DNA from: Myxococcales bacterium | Lineage (GTDB): Bacteria; Myxococcota_A; Polyangia; Haliangiales; Haliangiaceae | Direction of reading: 5' to 3' | Length of the DNA: 64,000 nt | Assembly: GCA_016706545.1 (NCBI GenBank) | Contig: JADJJK010000005.1 | Coordinates: forward strand, 124,001 to 188,000 | In this document: piece after piece, positions 18,928 through 27,559 of the stretch | Position numbering within the stretch: position 1 is the stretch's first letter | Layout: each line of letters begins with the position of its first letter | The notes under the pieces: model-generated | Told to the model about the DNA's origin: nothing | What the model saw: the letters and a program-made list of their open reading frames with translations, nothing else | Database searches by the model: none | Position numbers and translations under genes: made by a program

Positions 18928-19977
18928 AACGGGGGCTTCGGTTGCCAGCGCACGGCCGGCGAGCGCGAGCCTGACGCGGTCGGTGTAGCCAAGCTTGTGC
19001 GCGGCGCGCGCCAGCAAGGTGGAGACAGTCGACGGCGAGGTGCCGAGCGTATCGGCGATGGCCTTGTTGGCGAGCCCCTGGGCCAGCGCGATCAACGCCC
19101 TGCGCTCTTGGCGAGACAGCTCGCCAGTCGGCCGCGGCCCAGTAGTCCCAGCAGTCGGCCCTGTCGGCGCAGGCGGCGCGGCGCGCAGCGGCAGGTTGGG
19201 CCGCGCGAGCAAGAGGCGCCGGCCGTCGCGCTCCACGGACTCCACGATCGACCAGGCGCCGCCGTGCAGCGCACGCCAGGCCGCCAGCACCGCCTCCGGC
19301 GGCAACCGGCTCTGGCGCGCGCGGGCGACGCTGGCCATGGCGTCGTGGAGCGGACGCAGCGTGGCGGGGTAGGTCGCGGCGTGCAGCACACGGCCGGCAG
19401 CGTCCATCACCAGGGATGGCGGCTCCGCTGCGGCGCCACGGCTTCGCAGGCGCAGCGCGGCCCCGAGGTGCCCGGCGATGCGCTCCCACGCGAGGCGGTC
19501 TCGCCTGGGCCAGAACTCGATCCCTGGGTCCGGCGCGGGGACGCCGATGGAGATCACCTTGTGATCCAAGCCAAAGCCATTGATCCCGGAGAGGCTGTGC
19601 AGGCCCATGGCCTGGTGGCCCGCGCGCGCGTGCTGCCGCATGTGCGGGTCGCGGCACTTGGCGGCGTTGCTGATCGGGGTCCGCAGCAACACGCCGGTCA
19701 GGACGTTCATGGGCACGGCGCGCCGAAACTGGCTCCACAGCGAGGTGAAGTCGTGGCCAAGGCTCGTGTGGGTGACCTTGGGGCGTCCCCACGGCGCGAG
19801 CTCCAGGGTCCAGGCGTTGACCCCCGCGCCGCAATCCACCAGCGGGCGGATCGCCTCTGCGATGCCGCGCAGCCAGGTGGGCTCATCCGCTTCCAGGTCA
19901 TAGAAGCGGTCAAGCAGCGCGAGCAGCTTGGCGGAGGTGAGCGGTTGCGCAGGACCCACACGACGACGCCATGCCAT
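18895..19977 (-). CDS. LuxR-type transcriptional regulator with large N-terminal domain
   Basis: The protein has 360 residues starting MAWRRRVGPAQPL. The frame opens further upstream to 20094, but that part is basic and low-complexity. The C-terminal LuxR HTH is LSRQERRALIALAQGLANKA followed by IADTLGTSPSTVSTLLARAAHKLGYTDRVRL (about 285-335). The N-terminal region of about 250 residues has PAS/GAF-like character (ALLDRFYDLEADEPTWLRGIAEAI at the start; HDAMASVARAR near 225) but no ligand motif I can name. It could sense a small molecule or protein signal. The last codons fall in a 13-bp repeat (GGGCGTCGCGGTC) that continues past the stop, so the C-terminal tail may be variable between strains. 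Confidence 0.75.
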   Translation of the reverse strand: MAWRRRVGPAQPLTSAKLLALLDRFYDLEADEPTWLRGIAEAIRPLVDCGAGVNAWTLELAPWGRPKVTHTSLGHDFTSLWSQFRRAVPMNVLTGVLLRTPISNAAKCRDPHMRQHARAGHQAMGLHSLSGINGFGLDHKVISIGVPAPDPGIEFWPRRDRLAWERIAGHLGAALRLRSRGAAAEPPSLVMDAAGRVLHAATYPATLRPLHDAMASVARARQSRLPPEAVLAAWRALHGGAWSIVESVERDGRRLLLARPNLPLRAAPPAPTGPTAGTTGPRPTGELSRQERRALIALAQGLANKAIADTLGTSPSTVSTLLARAAHKLGYTDRVRLALAGRALATEAPVDRDAPGPRRS

Positions 19978-20234
19978 AGCCGCCCATCTTACGCGGGCGC
20001 CGCGGTAGCGCCTTGAAGAAACGTGCGGCGAGCGCACAACGCGCTGACGTACGTGGCTGGCGCGGACGACCGGCGCCAGCGCGCACATGTGCAAGGCTCA
20101 CTCGTTGGACGAGCGCATGGCCTTCTGCCGTGCGAGAAGTCACGGCGGAGGGCGTTGCCTCACCTGTCGAGTCGAGGCAGCAACTCCCACCGCGGCGCCA
20201 AACGCGATCTCAGGTGGTTGCGGGCTTCCCTGGG

Positions 20235-20250
20235 TGGCACGAAGCCTGCT
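20235..20250 (+). promoter_or_regulatory. Sigma-54 promoter of the double-glycine peptide gene
   Basis: TGGCACGAAGCCTGCT matches the consensus TGGCACG-N4-TTGCW at all but one defined position, with GG and GC 10 bp apart. The predicted start near 20261 leaves a 39-bp leader with AGGAG before ATG 20300. Confidence 0.75.
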
Positions 20251-20299
20251 GTAGCAACGCTCAGGTCGAAATCGCCGCGGCGCGCGGCAGGAGCTGGTC

Positions 20300-20563
20300 A
20301 TGTCCGAACTACGTGAGCTTTCGAGCGAAGAGCTGCTGCAGTCCTCTGGTGGAAATGGGCAATGCACGGAGGCGAACCCGCGCGGCGAGTTCGTGCCGAC
20401 GCAGTTCATGGAGCAAGCTCGGCCAGGCAAGAGCGTGGCGCAGTCGGTCATCGAGAACACGGACCGCGCGATGGCGCCCTGGAAGGCGCTCAACGGCATC
20501 CTCGGTGGTGCGCGCGGCCCTGGGCCGAACATGCCGGCGCCGCAGCGGCCAACGTACAGGTAG
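20300..20563 (+). CDS. Small peptide with double-glycine-type leader
   Basis: The protein has 87 residues. The first 18, MSELRELSSEELLQSSGG, match the double-glycine leader pattern (EL..EEL...SGG) cut by C39-peptidase ABC transporters. The 69-residue remainder contains one cysteine and is Gly/Pro/Arg-rich near its end. Such peptides are bacteriocins, RiPP precursors or signalling peptides; which applies here cannot be decided. Start support is strong: AGGAG 6 bp upstream and a sigma-54 promoter. No maturation or transporter gene lies within the window, so processing would be in trans. The WD40-like gene begins 50 bp later and may be co-transcribed. Confidence 0.7.
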   Translation: MSELRELSSEELLQSSGGNGQCTEANPRGEFVPTQFMEQARPGKSVAQSVIENTDRAMAPWKALNGILGGARGPGPNMPAPQRPTYR

Positions 20564-20613
20564 CGCGGGGCCCCGGCGCGCGGCGACGCGGCCCTGAGGT
20601 ATCGTCTGCGAGC

Positions 20614-22265
20614 ATGCGCGCGTTCGACGATCTGCTGGACCTGCTCGCCGGCGCGGTCACCGAGGAAGACCGGCGGGCAGCGTGCGCGCTGGTGGAGGCC
20701 ACGGGCGAGGGCGCGGTGTGGCTGCGGCGCTGGGCCCACCGGATCGCGCGCGGCGGCACCGGCGCGCTCTTGCGCGAGGCGATGGCGGAGCCGCCGCGCT
20801 CGCCGGTGCGAGCGTGGAGCCAGGGGGTGCTGGCGCGGAGGCCGGAGCTGCGCCCGCGGCTGTCGCCGCTTGGCTCCACGCGCACCAGGCGCGGGCCGGT
20901 GCGCACGTTCGAGACCGAGCTGTCCATGATCGGCGACGCGCGCTTCGCGCCGGACGGCGAGCGGATCTTCGCGTTCGCCTGGGGCGAGCTGCGAGGGGAG
21001 CTGGCGCGGCGCTTTGGCGAGCTGCACGGCAGCCTGCTCTTGGAGCTGTCGCTGCAGACTGGCGAGCTCACGCGGGTCCGCAAGGTGGGGCAGTTTCGCG
21101 ACGAGGACGGCGCGCTGGCGCTCTCACCCGACGGCGCGCGCGTGGCGCTGCGCAGCCACCGCTCCACGCTGATCGTGGACCTGGCGTCGGGTCGGCGCCT
21201 GGCGGAGCTGCGCGGCTGCGAGGGGCCGGCGGCGCTGCGCTTCTGCGATGAGCGGCACTTGCTGGTGCTGGATGGCTCGTCGCTGGAGCTGTGGGACACC
21301 GTCGCCGGCGTGAAGGTGCGCAGCGTGGATGCGGTGGGCTTTCACGGCCTGGCGCTCAGCGCCGATGGCGGACACGTGGTGGTGACCGGCGCTGGCCGCT
21401 GGGCGGCGTTCGCGGTGTACCAGGTACCCACGCTGGAGCTCGCGGAGCTGGTGCCGCTGGATCTGGGCCGCGCGCCGTCCGTGGTGGCCCTGCATCCGGC
21501 AGGGACGATGGTGGCGACGGGCGACTGGGACGCCAGGGTGCGGACGTGGTCGCGGCCGGGCGGCGAGGCGCGCGAGCTGGGCAAGCACCGCGGCTGGGTG
21601 AGCGCGCTGCAGTTCGTGGAGCGCGGGCAGATCCTGGTCAGCGGTGGCTGGGATGGCCAGGTGATGGCGTGGCGCGCGACCTCGGGCGAGCGCGCGCTGG
21701 TGCTCTCGGGCCACAGCGGCTACCTGACGGCGCTGGACGTTCATCCCGACGACGATCACTTCCTGTCCTGCGCGGCGGATGGCGATGTGCGGGTGTGGCA
21801 GGCCTCCGCCTCCCAGAGCGACGCGGAGCGCGGGGAGTCCGGGCTCACCGAGGAGCCGCCGTTCTCGTTTGCGTACGGCAGCCATCAGGTCGAGTGCGCG
21901 GCGTGCGTCAGCGGAGACCGGTTCTTGTTCCGGGTGGGGCGCGCGCGCTGGCGTGGAGCGTGGATGCCGAGTGCCTGGGGCCGGTGCCCGCAGACTTCGC
22001 CGGCGGGCCAAAGGGGCCAGCGGTCTCGTTTCATCGCGGCCGGCTCACCGTCGACAGCGGCGGGGAGGCCGAGCCGCGCGTGCTGCGGCTGCGCGACGGT
22101 GGCGACGGTCGCGACGGTCGCGACGGTCGCGATCGCCCCGCCGGTCCAGTGCTCGAGGTGGCGCCCACCGGCGCCGAGCCGGTGGTGATGGCGGCGCTCG
22201 ACGACCGGCTGGCGGTGCTGGAGGCCGATGGTCACCTGACGTTCTGGCAGGTGGAGGCGCCCTGA
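20614..22265 (+). CDS. WD40-like beta-propeller protein (one frameshift)
   Basis: This is about 550 residues when one frame change is allowed near 21936. The N-terminal 95 residues are helical (FDDLLDLLAGAVTEEDRRAACAL). A propeller follows, with blades of the form ALHPAGTMVATGDWDARVRTW, FVERGQILVSGGWDGQVMAW and VHPDDDHFLSCAADGDVRVW, closing with FWQVEAP. At 21935 the frame breaks in GTGGGGCGCGCGC; adding one G restores ARALAWSVDAECLGPVPADF and the true end at 22265, whereas the uncorrected frame stops at 22188. The motif (GAC)GGTCGC is repeated at 22101-22135. WD40 proteins act as interaction platforms; no partner is evident other than the preceding peptide gene. Confidence 0.75.
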
Positions 22266-22277
22266 CCCGCGGCGCTG

Positions 22278-25200
22278 CTACTTCCAGCCGTTGCGGGTGC
22301 CGTTGCCGTGGCAGCCGTTGCCAGTGCCGGTGCAGGACTTGGCGGTGGCGTTGTAGCTGCTGCCGGGGTTGGTGAACTGCACGTTGCGCGCGCCGTTGAC
22401 GTGGAGGGCAGTATTGATGATGGCCGGGGTCGCGTTGACCACGTTCTTGTGACAGGCGACGCACGGCTCTTCGTGGTCATCGCGTCGATGCTCGGAGGAC
22501 ATCCCCGTGCGCAACGGATCTCCGCCGTGGCAGCCAAGGCAGGTCAGGTCCGTGGTGGACGTCCACGCGGGTGCGGTGCCATTGGCGCGGCCGGTGCCGT
22601 GGCAGTAGAGGTTGCCGCAGGTGGTGGTCGTGGTGTTGTACGTCCCCGAGGGGTTGAGCGTGGAGTACCGCAGCTCTGCCTGGACCACGCTGCCGGTGCC
22701 ATCGATGTGGCCAGGGGTGGTGGCGCTGGTGGGCTGCAGGTGGCACATGGTGCAAGTCCATGGTCCGTGCGTCGCGGTGGCGGCGAGGTGCTTGCCGTGC
22801 GCGCCCACCGTGCGATCGGTGGGCAGGGTCGCGCCGAGCACGCCCTGCGGCGGGGCGCCGGTGGCGTCCGAGCCATGGCAGAACTTGCAGTCCGTCTGCC
22901 AGCCCGCCGTGTGGCACGACTGGCAAGAAGGTCCGCCGCCGCCGCCCAGGGCGACGCCGTGGCAGTTGGCGGTGGCGCAGGTGGCTGGGCCTCGCTTGTC
23001 GAAGTCATAGCCGTGCTGCGCGCGCGCTTCGTAGCCGGCGGGGTGGATGGCGTTGACCTGCAGGGTGCCGTCGATGTGCTGCGCTGGGTTGACGAACGTG
23101 TTGTTGGGGCCTGCGTTGGGGTGGCAGGTCTGGCAGTTGGTGTCGGTGGGGTGCGGCGGCGGCGGCGGCAGGCCGTGGCACGAGCTGCAGGTGGTCTGGG
23201 TGCCATCGACCTTGGTCCACAGCGGCGTCTTGGCGGAGCCGCCTGCCAGCGACGAGCCGTGGCAATACGAAGAGCAGGTGCTGCCGCTCCAGCTCGAGCC
23301 CACCGCGATGCCGGTGAACGTCAGCTCGGCGGGGAGCTGAGTGTCGAGGTGGCCCACCGCGTTGACCGCCGTGGGGACCTTGTGGCACTGGGCGCAGGCC
23401 ATGTCCTTGTGCCAGGTGGAGCCGGTGAGCACGTGGGGTTGGTGCGCGCCGACGCCGCGCAGCGTGGTGGTGGTGCCGTTGGTGGTGTCCTTGGGGGGCG
23501 CGTTGTTGACGCCGCCGTGGCAGCTATTGCACGCGGCGTTGTTGTTGACGTCGAGGTTGCCGTCGATGTGGCGCTCGATGTCGCTGAAGGTGCGGTTCGC
23601 GCCAGCGACGACGTCGTTGTGGCAGGCGCCGCAATCGCTGTTCTGCGGGTGCGGCGCTGGTGGCGGGAAGCCGTGGCAGGAGGTGCATTGCGCCTGCGTG
23701 CCGTCGACCTTGGTCCACAGCGGCGAGGTGGCGTTGCCGCCTGCGCCCGAGCCGCCGCTGGTCAAGGTGGCGCCGTGGCAGTACACGTTGGAGCACTGGG
23801 CGCCGTTCCACGCTGGCGAGGTGCCGGCGCGACCGCTGAACCGAACCTCCGCGGGCAGCGGGGTGTCGCGGTGGCCCACCGAGCCGAGCGCCGAGGGCAC
23901 CAGGTGGCAATCCGTGCAGACGATCGCCTTGAAGAAGCGGTTGGTGGGGGTGAGGTGGCTCTGGTGCGCACCGACGCCGCGCGTGTTGGTGGCGGTGTTG
24001 CCCTGGTTGTCCTTGGGCGGCGCGTTGCTGCCGGCGGAGCCGTGGCAGGAGTTGCACGCGACGCCGCCGTTGACGTCCAGCGTGCCGTCGATGTGGCGCG
24101 TCGGATCCGTGATGACCAGGCCGCCGCCCGCGGTCATGGTGCTGTGGCACTTGCCGCAGTCCTGGTCTGCCGGGTGCGGCGCCGGCGGCGGCGCGCCGTG
24201 GCAGGAGTCGCACTGGCTCTGGGAGCCGTCGACCACGGTCCACACCGGCCGGGTGGCCTTGCCGCCGGCAGGGCCAGCGCCGCTCTTGAGCGTGGCGCCG
24301 TGGCAGTATGCGTTGCTGCACGTGGTGCCGTTCCAGGTGGCGGTGCCGGCGAGGTTGCCGAAGGTCACCTCGGCGGGCAGCGCGGTGTCGACGTGGCCGA
24401 TGGACGTGGTGGAGGTGGGCACCTTGTGGCACTGGTCGCAGGTGACCTCTGCGCGCCAGGTGGACGCCTTGATGTGGCTGCGGTGCGCGCCGATGCTGCG
24501 CAGGTTGGTGGCGGTGTTGCCGCTGGTGTCCTTGGGCGGCGCCGCCACGCCACCGGAGCCATGGCAGGTGTCGCACGGCTGATCGTTGGTGACGTCGACG
24601 TTGCCGTCGATGTGCTTGGCGGGCAGCGCGATGGTGGTGTTGTTGCCAGGCACCATGGTGGGGTGGCAGGAGCCGCAGTTGCTATTCTGCGGGTGCGGCA
24701 GCGAGGGCGGGCTGCCGTGGCAGGAGCTGCAGGTGACCTGGGTGCCGTCGACCCGGGTCCACTTGGGCGTGGTGGCGCTGCCGCCGCGAAGCGGGCTGCG
24801 GCCTCCGCCGTGGCAGTAGGTGTTGCTGCAGGTCTGGGTGGCGCTGCTGTACGCGGCGCCGATGACCTGGAGCTGGCCGCCGGTGCCGTCGGGCGCGCCG
24901 GGCACCGGGATGCTCGGATCCAGGAAGACGTCATTGATCCGGTTGAGGTGCGTCTGGTCCGCGGAGCTGCCGGGCACCTGGTGGCACTCGTTGCACTGGA
25001 TGACCGCGTGCCACGTGGACGTGGACACCTGGTGTTGCGCGTGCGCGCCGACTCCGGGCGCGGTGGTCGCGGTGTTGTTGTGCGCGTCGCGCGGCGGCGA
25101 AGCGCGGCCGTTGCCGCCGTGGCAGGTGTCGCACGGCTGGGTGGTGGCGATCTCGACCTTGCCGTTGATGTGCAGCTCCGGATACGAGAACTTGCCGGCG

Positions 25201-25847
25201 GCGTAGTCGCCGGGGTTCATCGACTGGTGGCACAGGCCGCAGTCGGTGTCCTGCGGGTGCGGCGCCGGCGGCGGGTTGCCGTGGCAGGTGCCGCAGGCGC
25301 TCTGGGTGCCATCGACGGTGGTCCACACCGGCTTGGTGAGGGTGCCGCCGGTGCCCGGGATGATCATCCCGCTCGCCGGATCCACCTGGTTGAGCGAGTC
25401 GCCGTGACAGTAGCTGTTGCTGCAGGTCGCGCTGGCGTGATCCCACTTGAGGCTGGCGCCGAGGCCCGTGGGGGTGAGCTCCGCGGGCAGGTTGTCCTTG
25501 GTGGGCGTGCCGCTTGGGCCAGCGAGGAAGATGTGGCCGAGCTCGCCGACCTCCTTGGGCACCGTGTGGCAGGTCTCGCAGGCAAAGCGCTTGTGCCAGT
25601 CCGAGCTCTTGAGGTGGGCCTGATGTGCGCCCACGCCGATGGACGCCAGATCGGTGCGGCCGGCGGTGTCGCGCGGCGGCGAGATGGTGTCGCCCTGGCC
25701 GTGACAGGCGCCGGAGCAGCCAAGCGAGGTGCCTCCTGCGACGTTCTCGTCGCCGGGGATCACCTCGTGCTCTCCAAGGTCGCACGCCGACCACAGCGCG
25801 GTCGCCAGCAACAGGGCGATCCAGGGACGGAAGGAGTGCGTGGTCAT
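22278..25847 (-). CDS. Very large multiheme c-type cytochrome lipoprotein (33 heme-type motifs)
   Basis: The protein has 1189 residues from ATG 25847, with ribosome-binding site AAGGA. A hydrophobic signal ends in a possible lipobox WSAC (C22), pointing to an outer-membrane lipoprotein. I count 24 CxxCH motifs, two CX3CH, six CX4CH (such as CSNSYCH, CSNTYCH, CGNLYCH) and one CX6CH at the C-terminus. They are arranged in about six repeats of CX4CH-CxxCH-CxxCH-HIDG-CxxCH, as in the Geobacter CxxxxCH/CxxCH family (TIGR01904-like). Such proteins conduct electrons at or beyond the cell surface. It ends 12 bp from the convergent WD40 gene and lies 140 bp downstream of the beta-barrel gene, on the same strand. 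The last CX6CH may not bind heme. Confidence 0.9.
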   Translation of the reverse strand: MTTHSFRPWIALLLATALWSACDLGEHEVIPGDENVAGGTSLGCSGACHGQGDTISPPRDTAGRTDLASIGVGAHQAHLKSSDWHKRFACETCHTVPKEVGELGHIFLAGPSGTPTKDNLPAELTPTGLGASLKWDHASATCSNSYCHGDSLNQVDPASGMIIPGTGGTLTKPVWTTVDGTQSACGTCHGNPPPAPHPQDTDCGLCHQSMNPGDYAAGKFSYPELHINGKVEIATTQPCDTCHGGNGRASPPRDAHNNTATTAPGVGAHAQHQVSTSTWHAVIQCNECHQVPGSSADQTHLNRINDVFLDPSIPVPGAPDGTGGQLQVIGAAYSSATQTCSNTYCHGGGRSPLRGGSATTPKWTRVDGTQVTCSSCHGSPPSLPHPQNSNCGSCHPTMVPGNNTTIALPAKHIDGNVDVTNDQPCDTCHGSGGVAAPPKDTSGNTATNLRSIGAHRSHIKASTWRAEVTCDQCHKVPTSTTSIGHVDTALPAEVTFGNLAGTATWNGTTCSNAYCHGATLKSGAGPAGGKATRPVWTVVDGSQSQCDSCHGAPPPAPHPADQDCGKCHSTMTAGGGLVITDPTRHIDGTLDVNGGVACNSCHGSAGSNAPPKDNQGNTATNTRGVGAHQSHLTPTNRFFKAIVCTDCHLVPSALGSVGHRDTPLPAEVRFSGRAGTSPAWNGAQCSNVYCHGATLTSGGSGAGGNATSPLWTKVDGTQAQCTSCHGFPPPAPHPQNSDCGACHNDVVAGANRTFSDIERHIDGNLDVNNNAACNSCHGGVNNAPPKDTTNGTTTTLRGVGAHQPHVLTGSTWHKDMACAQCHKVPTAVNAVGHLDTQLPAELTFTGIAVGSSWSGSTCSSYCHGSSLAGGSAKTPLWTKVDGTQTTCSSCHGLPPPPPHPTDTNCQTCHPNAGPNNTFVNPAQHIDGTLQVNAIHPAGYEARAQHGYDFDKRGPATCATANCHGVALGGGGGPSCQSCHTAGWQTDCKFCHGSDATGAPPQGVLGATLPTDRTVGAHGKHLAATATHGPWTCTMCHLQPTSATTPGHIDGTGSVVQAELRYSTLNPSGTYNTTTTTCGNLYCHGTGRANGTAPAWTSTTDLTCLGCHGGDPLRTGMSSEHRRDDHEEPCVACHKNVVNATPAIINTALHVNGARNVQFTNPGSSYNATAKSCTGTGNGCHGNGTRNGWK

Positions 25848-25987
25848 GCGGAGTCCTTTGCGGCGAGTCGGGAACTTCAGCAAGACTGATGCCACTGTGC
25901 GCTGGTCAGCGCTGCTGTGCTCTCGGTGCATTGCCGGCGTGGCTGCGCTCGAGATGTACACAGTGCGCAAGTCTCGAACGCTTCGGG

Positions 25988-27559
25988 TCATCGAACTCGC
26001 CATTGCAGTCGAAGAAAGGTCGTAATCGAGAACACGCGCGGCCAGGCGGTCGTGCCGTTGAGCGAGGTCGACTCCACGTCGTGATAGCCGACGTGCGCGT
26101 CGGCGAGCACCAGCCACTCGCGCGAGGCGCGCCAGCTCGCCAGGGCCCCAGCCTGCGCCGCCGTGGTGGTGGCGTGGCCGTAGCACCCAAGCGGGTTGGC
26201 GGAGGTCATGCACGCGAGCTCGCGCTGGCCGTCGCGCAGGCGCTCCGCCATGGCGTCCACCTCGAGCTGGCCGCGGTCCTCCGCGAACGTCCGGCCGACG
26301 GACAGCCGCACGGTGGTGCTGCGCGCGCGGTTGGAGGCCTGGCTGCCGAGCGGCACGGCCATGGTGGCGGTGAGCGCGGCGCGCAGGCCGGCGACAGAGC
26401 GGCGGTCGAGCACGGCCAGGCTGGCCTCGGCGGCGCGGGTCTCCGGAAAGGTCAGCGCGCCGGTGCCGTCGGCCAGCTCGAGATCCAGCGCCGGCCGGCG
26501 GCGCAGCCCGCCCGAGAGCGAGAGCTCGAAGCGCTGACGGGCCAGCGCCACGCTCGCGCCGGCGCGCAGCAGGTCCTGCGAGGCGCGCACAGCGACCTGG
26601 TGGTTCTGGACGATGCCCATCGCGGAGGGGTCCGGATCGGCGAGCAGATCTCTGGTGGCGAGCTGCGCGAGCTCGCTGCTGACGTGATGCAGGGCGCCCG
26701 AGAGCTTGAGGTCCGGCAGCGGGTGCAGGTCGACCCCGAGGCTGCCGTTGCTCAGGTGGGTGCCGCCGCCGCCGGCCAGATCGACCAGCGCGAAGTGGTA
26801 GACATCGACGGCGGCGACCGGCCGCCAGTAGCCGCTGGAGGTGGCGAACACGCGCGTGCGGTCTGCCGCGGTGGTGTCATCGACCTGCTGCGCGACGTAC
26901 ACCGCGCCGAGGCCGAGGTCGCCGTGCAGCTCGGCGGTGTGGCGGGCCAGGCCCACGCCGCCGGTCAGCGGGAACAGCCGCGCGCTGTCGGTCCCGTTGG
27001 CGTTGCGCACCCGCACGTAGTCGGTGTCGACCGAGCGCGAGCCCAGGGCGGGGAACGCGCCGGCGAACGCGGTGATCGAGAGCCCCGCGGGCAGGGCGCG
27101 GGTCAGCGCGGCCCCGTCGATCTTGGTGGCCCCCACCGCGTCGATGACCTGCCGGCCCAACGTGAGCGAGGTCTGCTTGTTGCCCAGGCGAAAGGCCAGG
27201 GTGCGCAGCTCGTACTCGCTGGCGCCGGTGGCGCCGGACTGGAACCGCTGGGCGCCGGTCTGCCGGACCCGGCCATCGAGCGTCAGCCGATCGACGCTCA
27301 GCTCCATGCGGAGATCGCCAAAGGCGCGTCGCACCGGGCTCGCGTTCTGCAGCGCGGCGCCCTGATCGATGACGGCTGGCGCGCTGTCTCCGCTCTCGCG
27401 GTAGAGGAACGACGACAGGGTGAGCCGGAGATCGAGGTCGACAGGGGGAGCCTCGCCCGCCTCGGCGACCTCCGCCTGGGCGCTGACCTGAGCCTGCGCG
27501 CGGGCGGGCGCGCTCACCAGCAGCGCGAGCCCGAGCAGCGAGAGAAGACGAGCGCTCAT
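25988..27559 (-). CDS. Outer-membrane beta-barrel protein of a porin-cytochrome-type cluster
   Basis: The protein has 523 residues. It has a signal peptide (MSARLLSLLGLALLVSAPARA) followed by alternating amphipathic strands and turns such as LRLTLSSFLY, YELRTLAFRLGNKQTSLTLGR and VFSITTFLRLQWRVR, ending in R. No heme or cysteine cluster is present apart from two cysteines near residue 470. The ATG at 27559 overlaps the upstream cytochrome stop (ATGA), so the two are probably coupled; MPM at 27565 is an alternative start. Position between two giant cytochromes suggests the sheath of a porin-cytochrome conduit analogous to MtrB/PioB/OmbB, but I see no family signature beyond barrel character. 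Confidence 0.65.
   Translation of the reverse strand: MSARLLSLLGLALLVSAPARAQAQVSAQAEVAEAGEAPPVDLDLRLTLSSFLYRESGDSAPAVIDQGAALQNASPVRRAFGDLRMELSVDRLTLDGRVRQTGAQRFQSGATGASEYELRTLAFRLGNKQTSLTLGRQVIDAVGATKIDGAALTRALPAGLSITAFAGAFPALGSRSVDTDYVRVRNANGTDSARLFPLTGGVGLARHTAELHGDLGLGAVYVAQQVDDTTAADRTRVFATSSGYWRPVAAVDVYHFALVDLAGGGGTHLSNGSLGVDLHPLPDLKLSGALHHVSSELAQLATRDLLADPDPSAMGIVQNHQVAVRASQDLLRAGASVALARQRFELSLSGGLRRRPALDLELADGTGALTFPETRAAEASLAVLDRRSVAGLRAALTATMAVPLGSQASNRARSTTVRLSVGRTFAEDRGQLEVDAMAERLRDGQRELACMTSANPLGCYGHATTTAAQAGALASWRASREWLVLADAHVGYHDVESTSLNGTTAWPRVFSITTFLRLQWRVR

Noticed and set aside
22308..25889. 1193-codon open frame on the plus strand opposite the multiheme cytochrome
   Set aside because: It is a shadow of the GC-rich cytochrome gene: low-complexity Arg/Val/Gly/Ala composition, while the minus strand has a signal peptide and 33 heme-type motifs.
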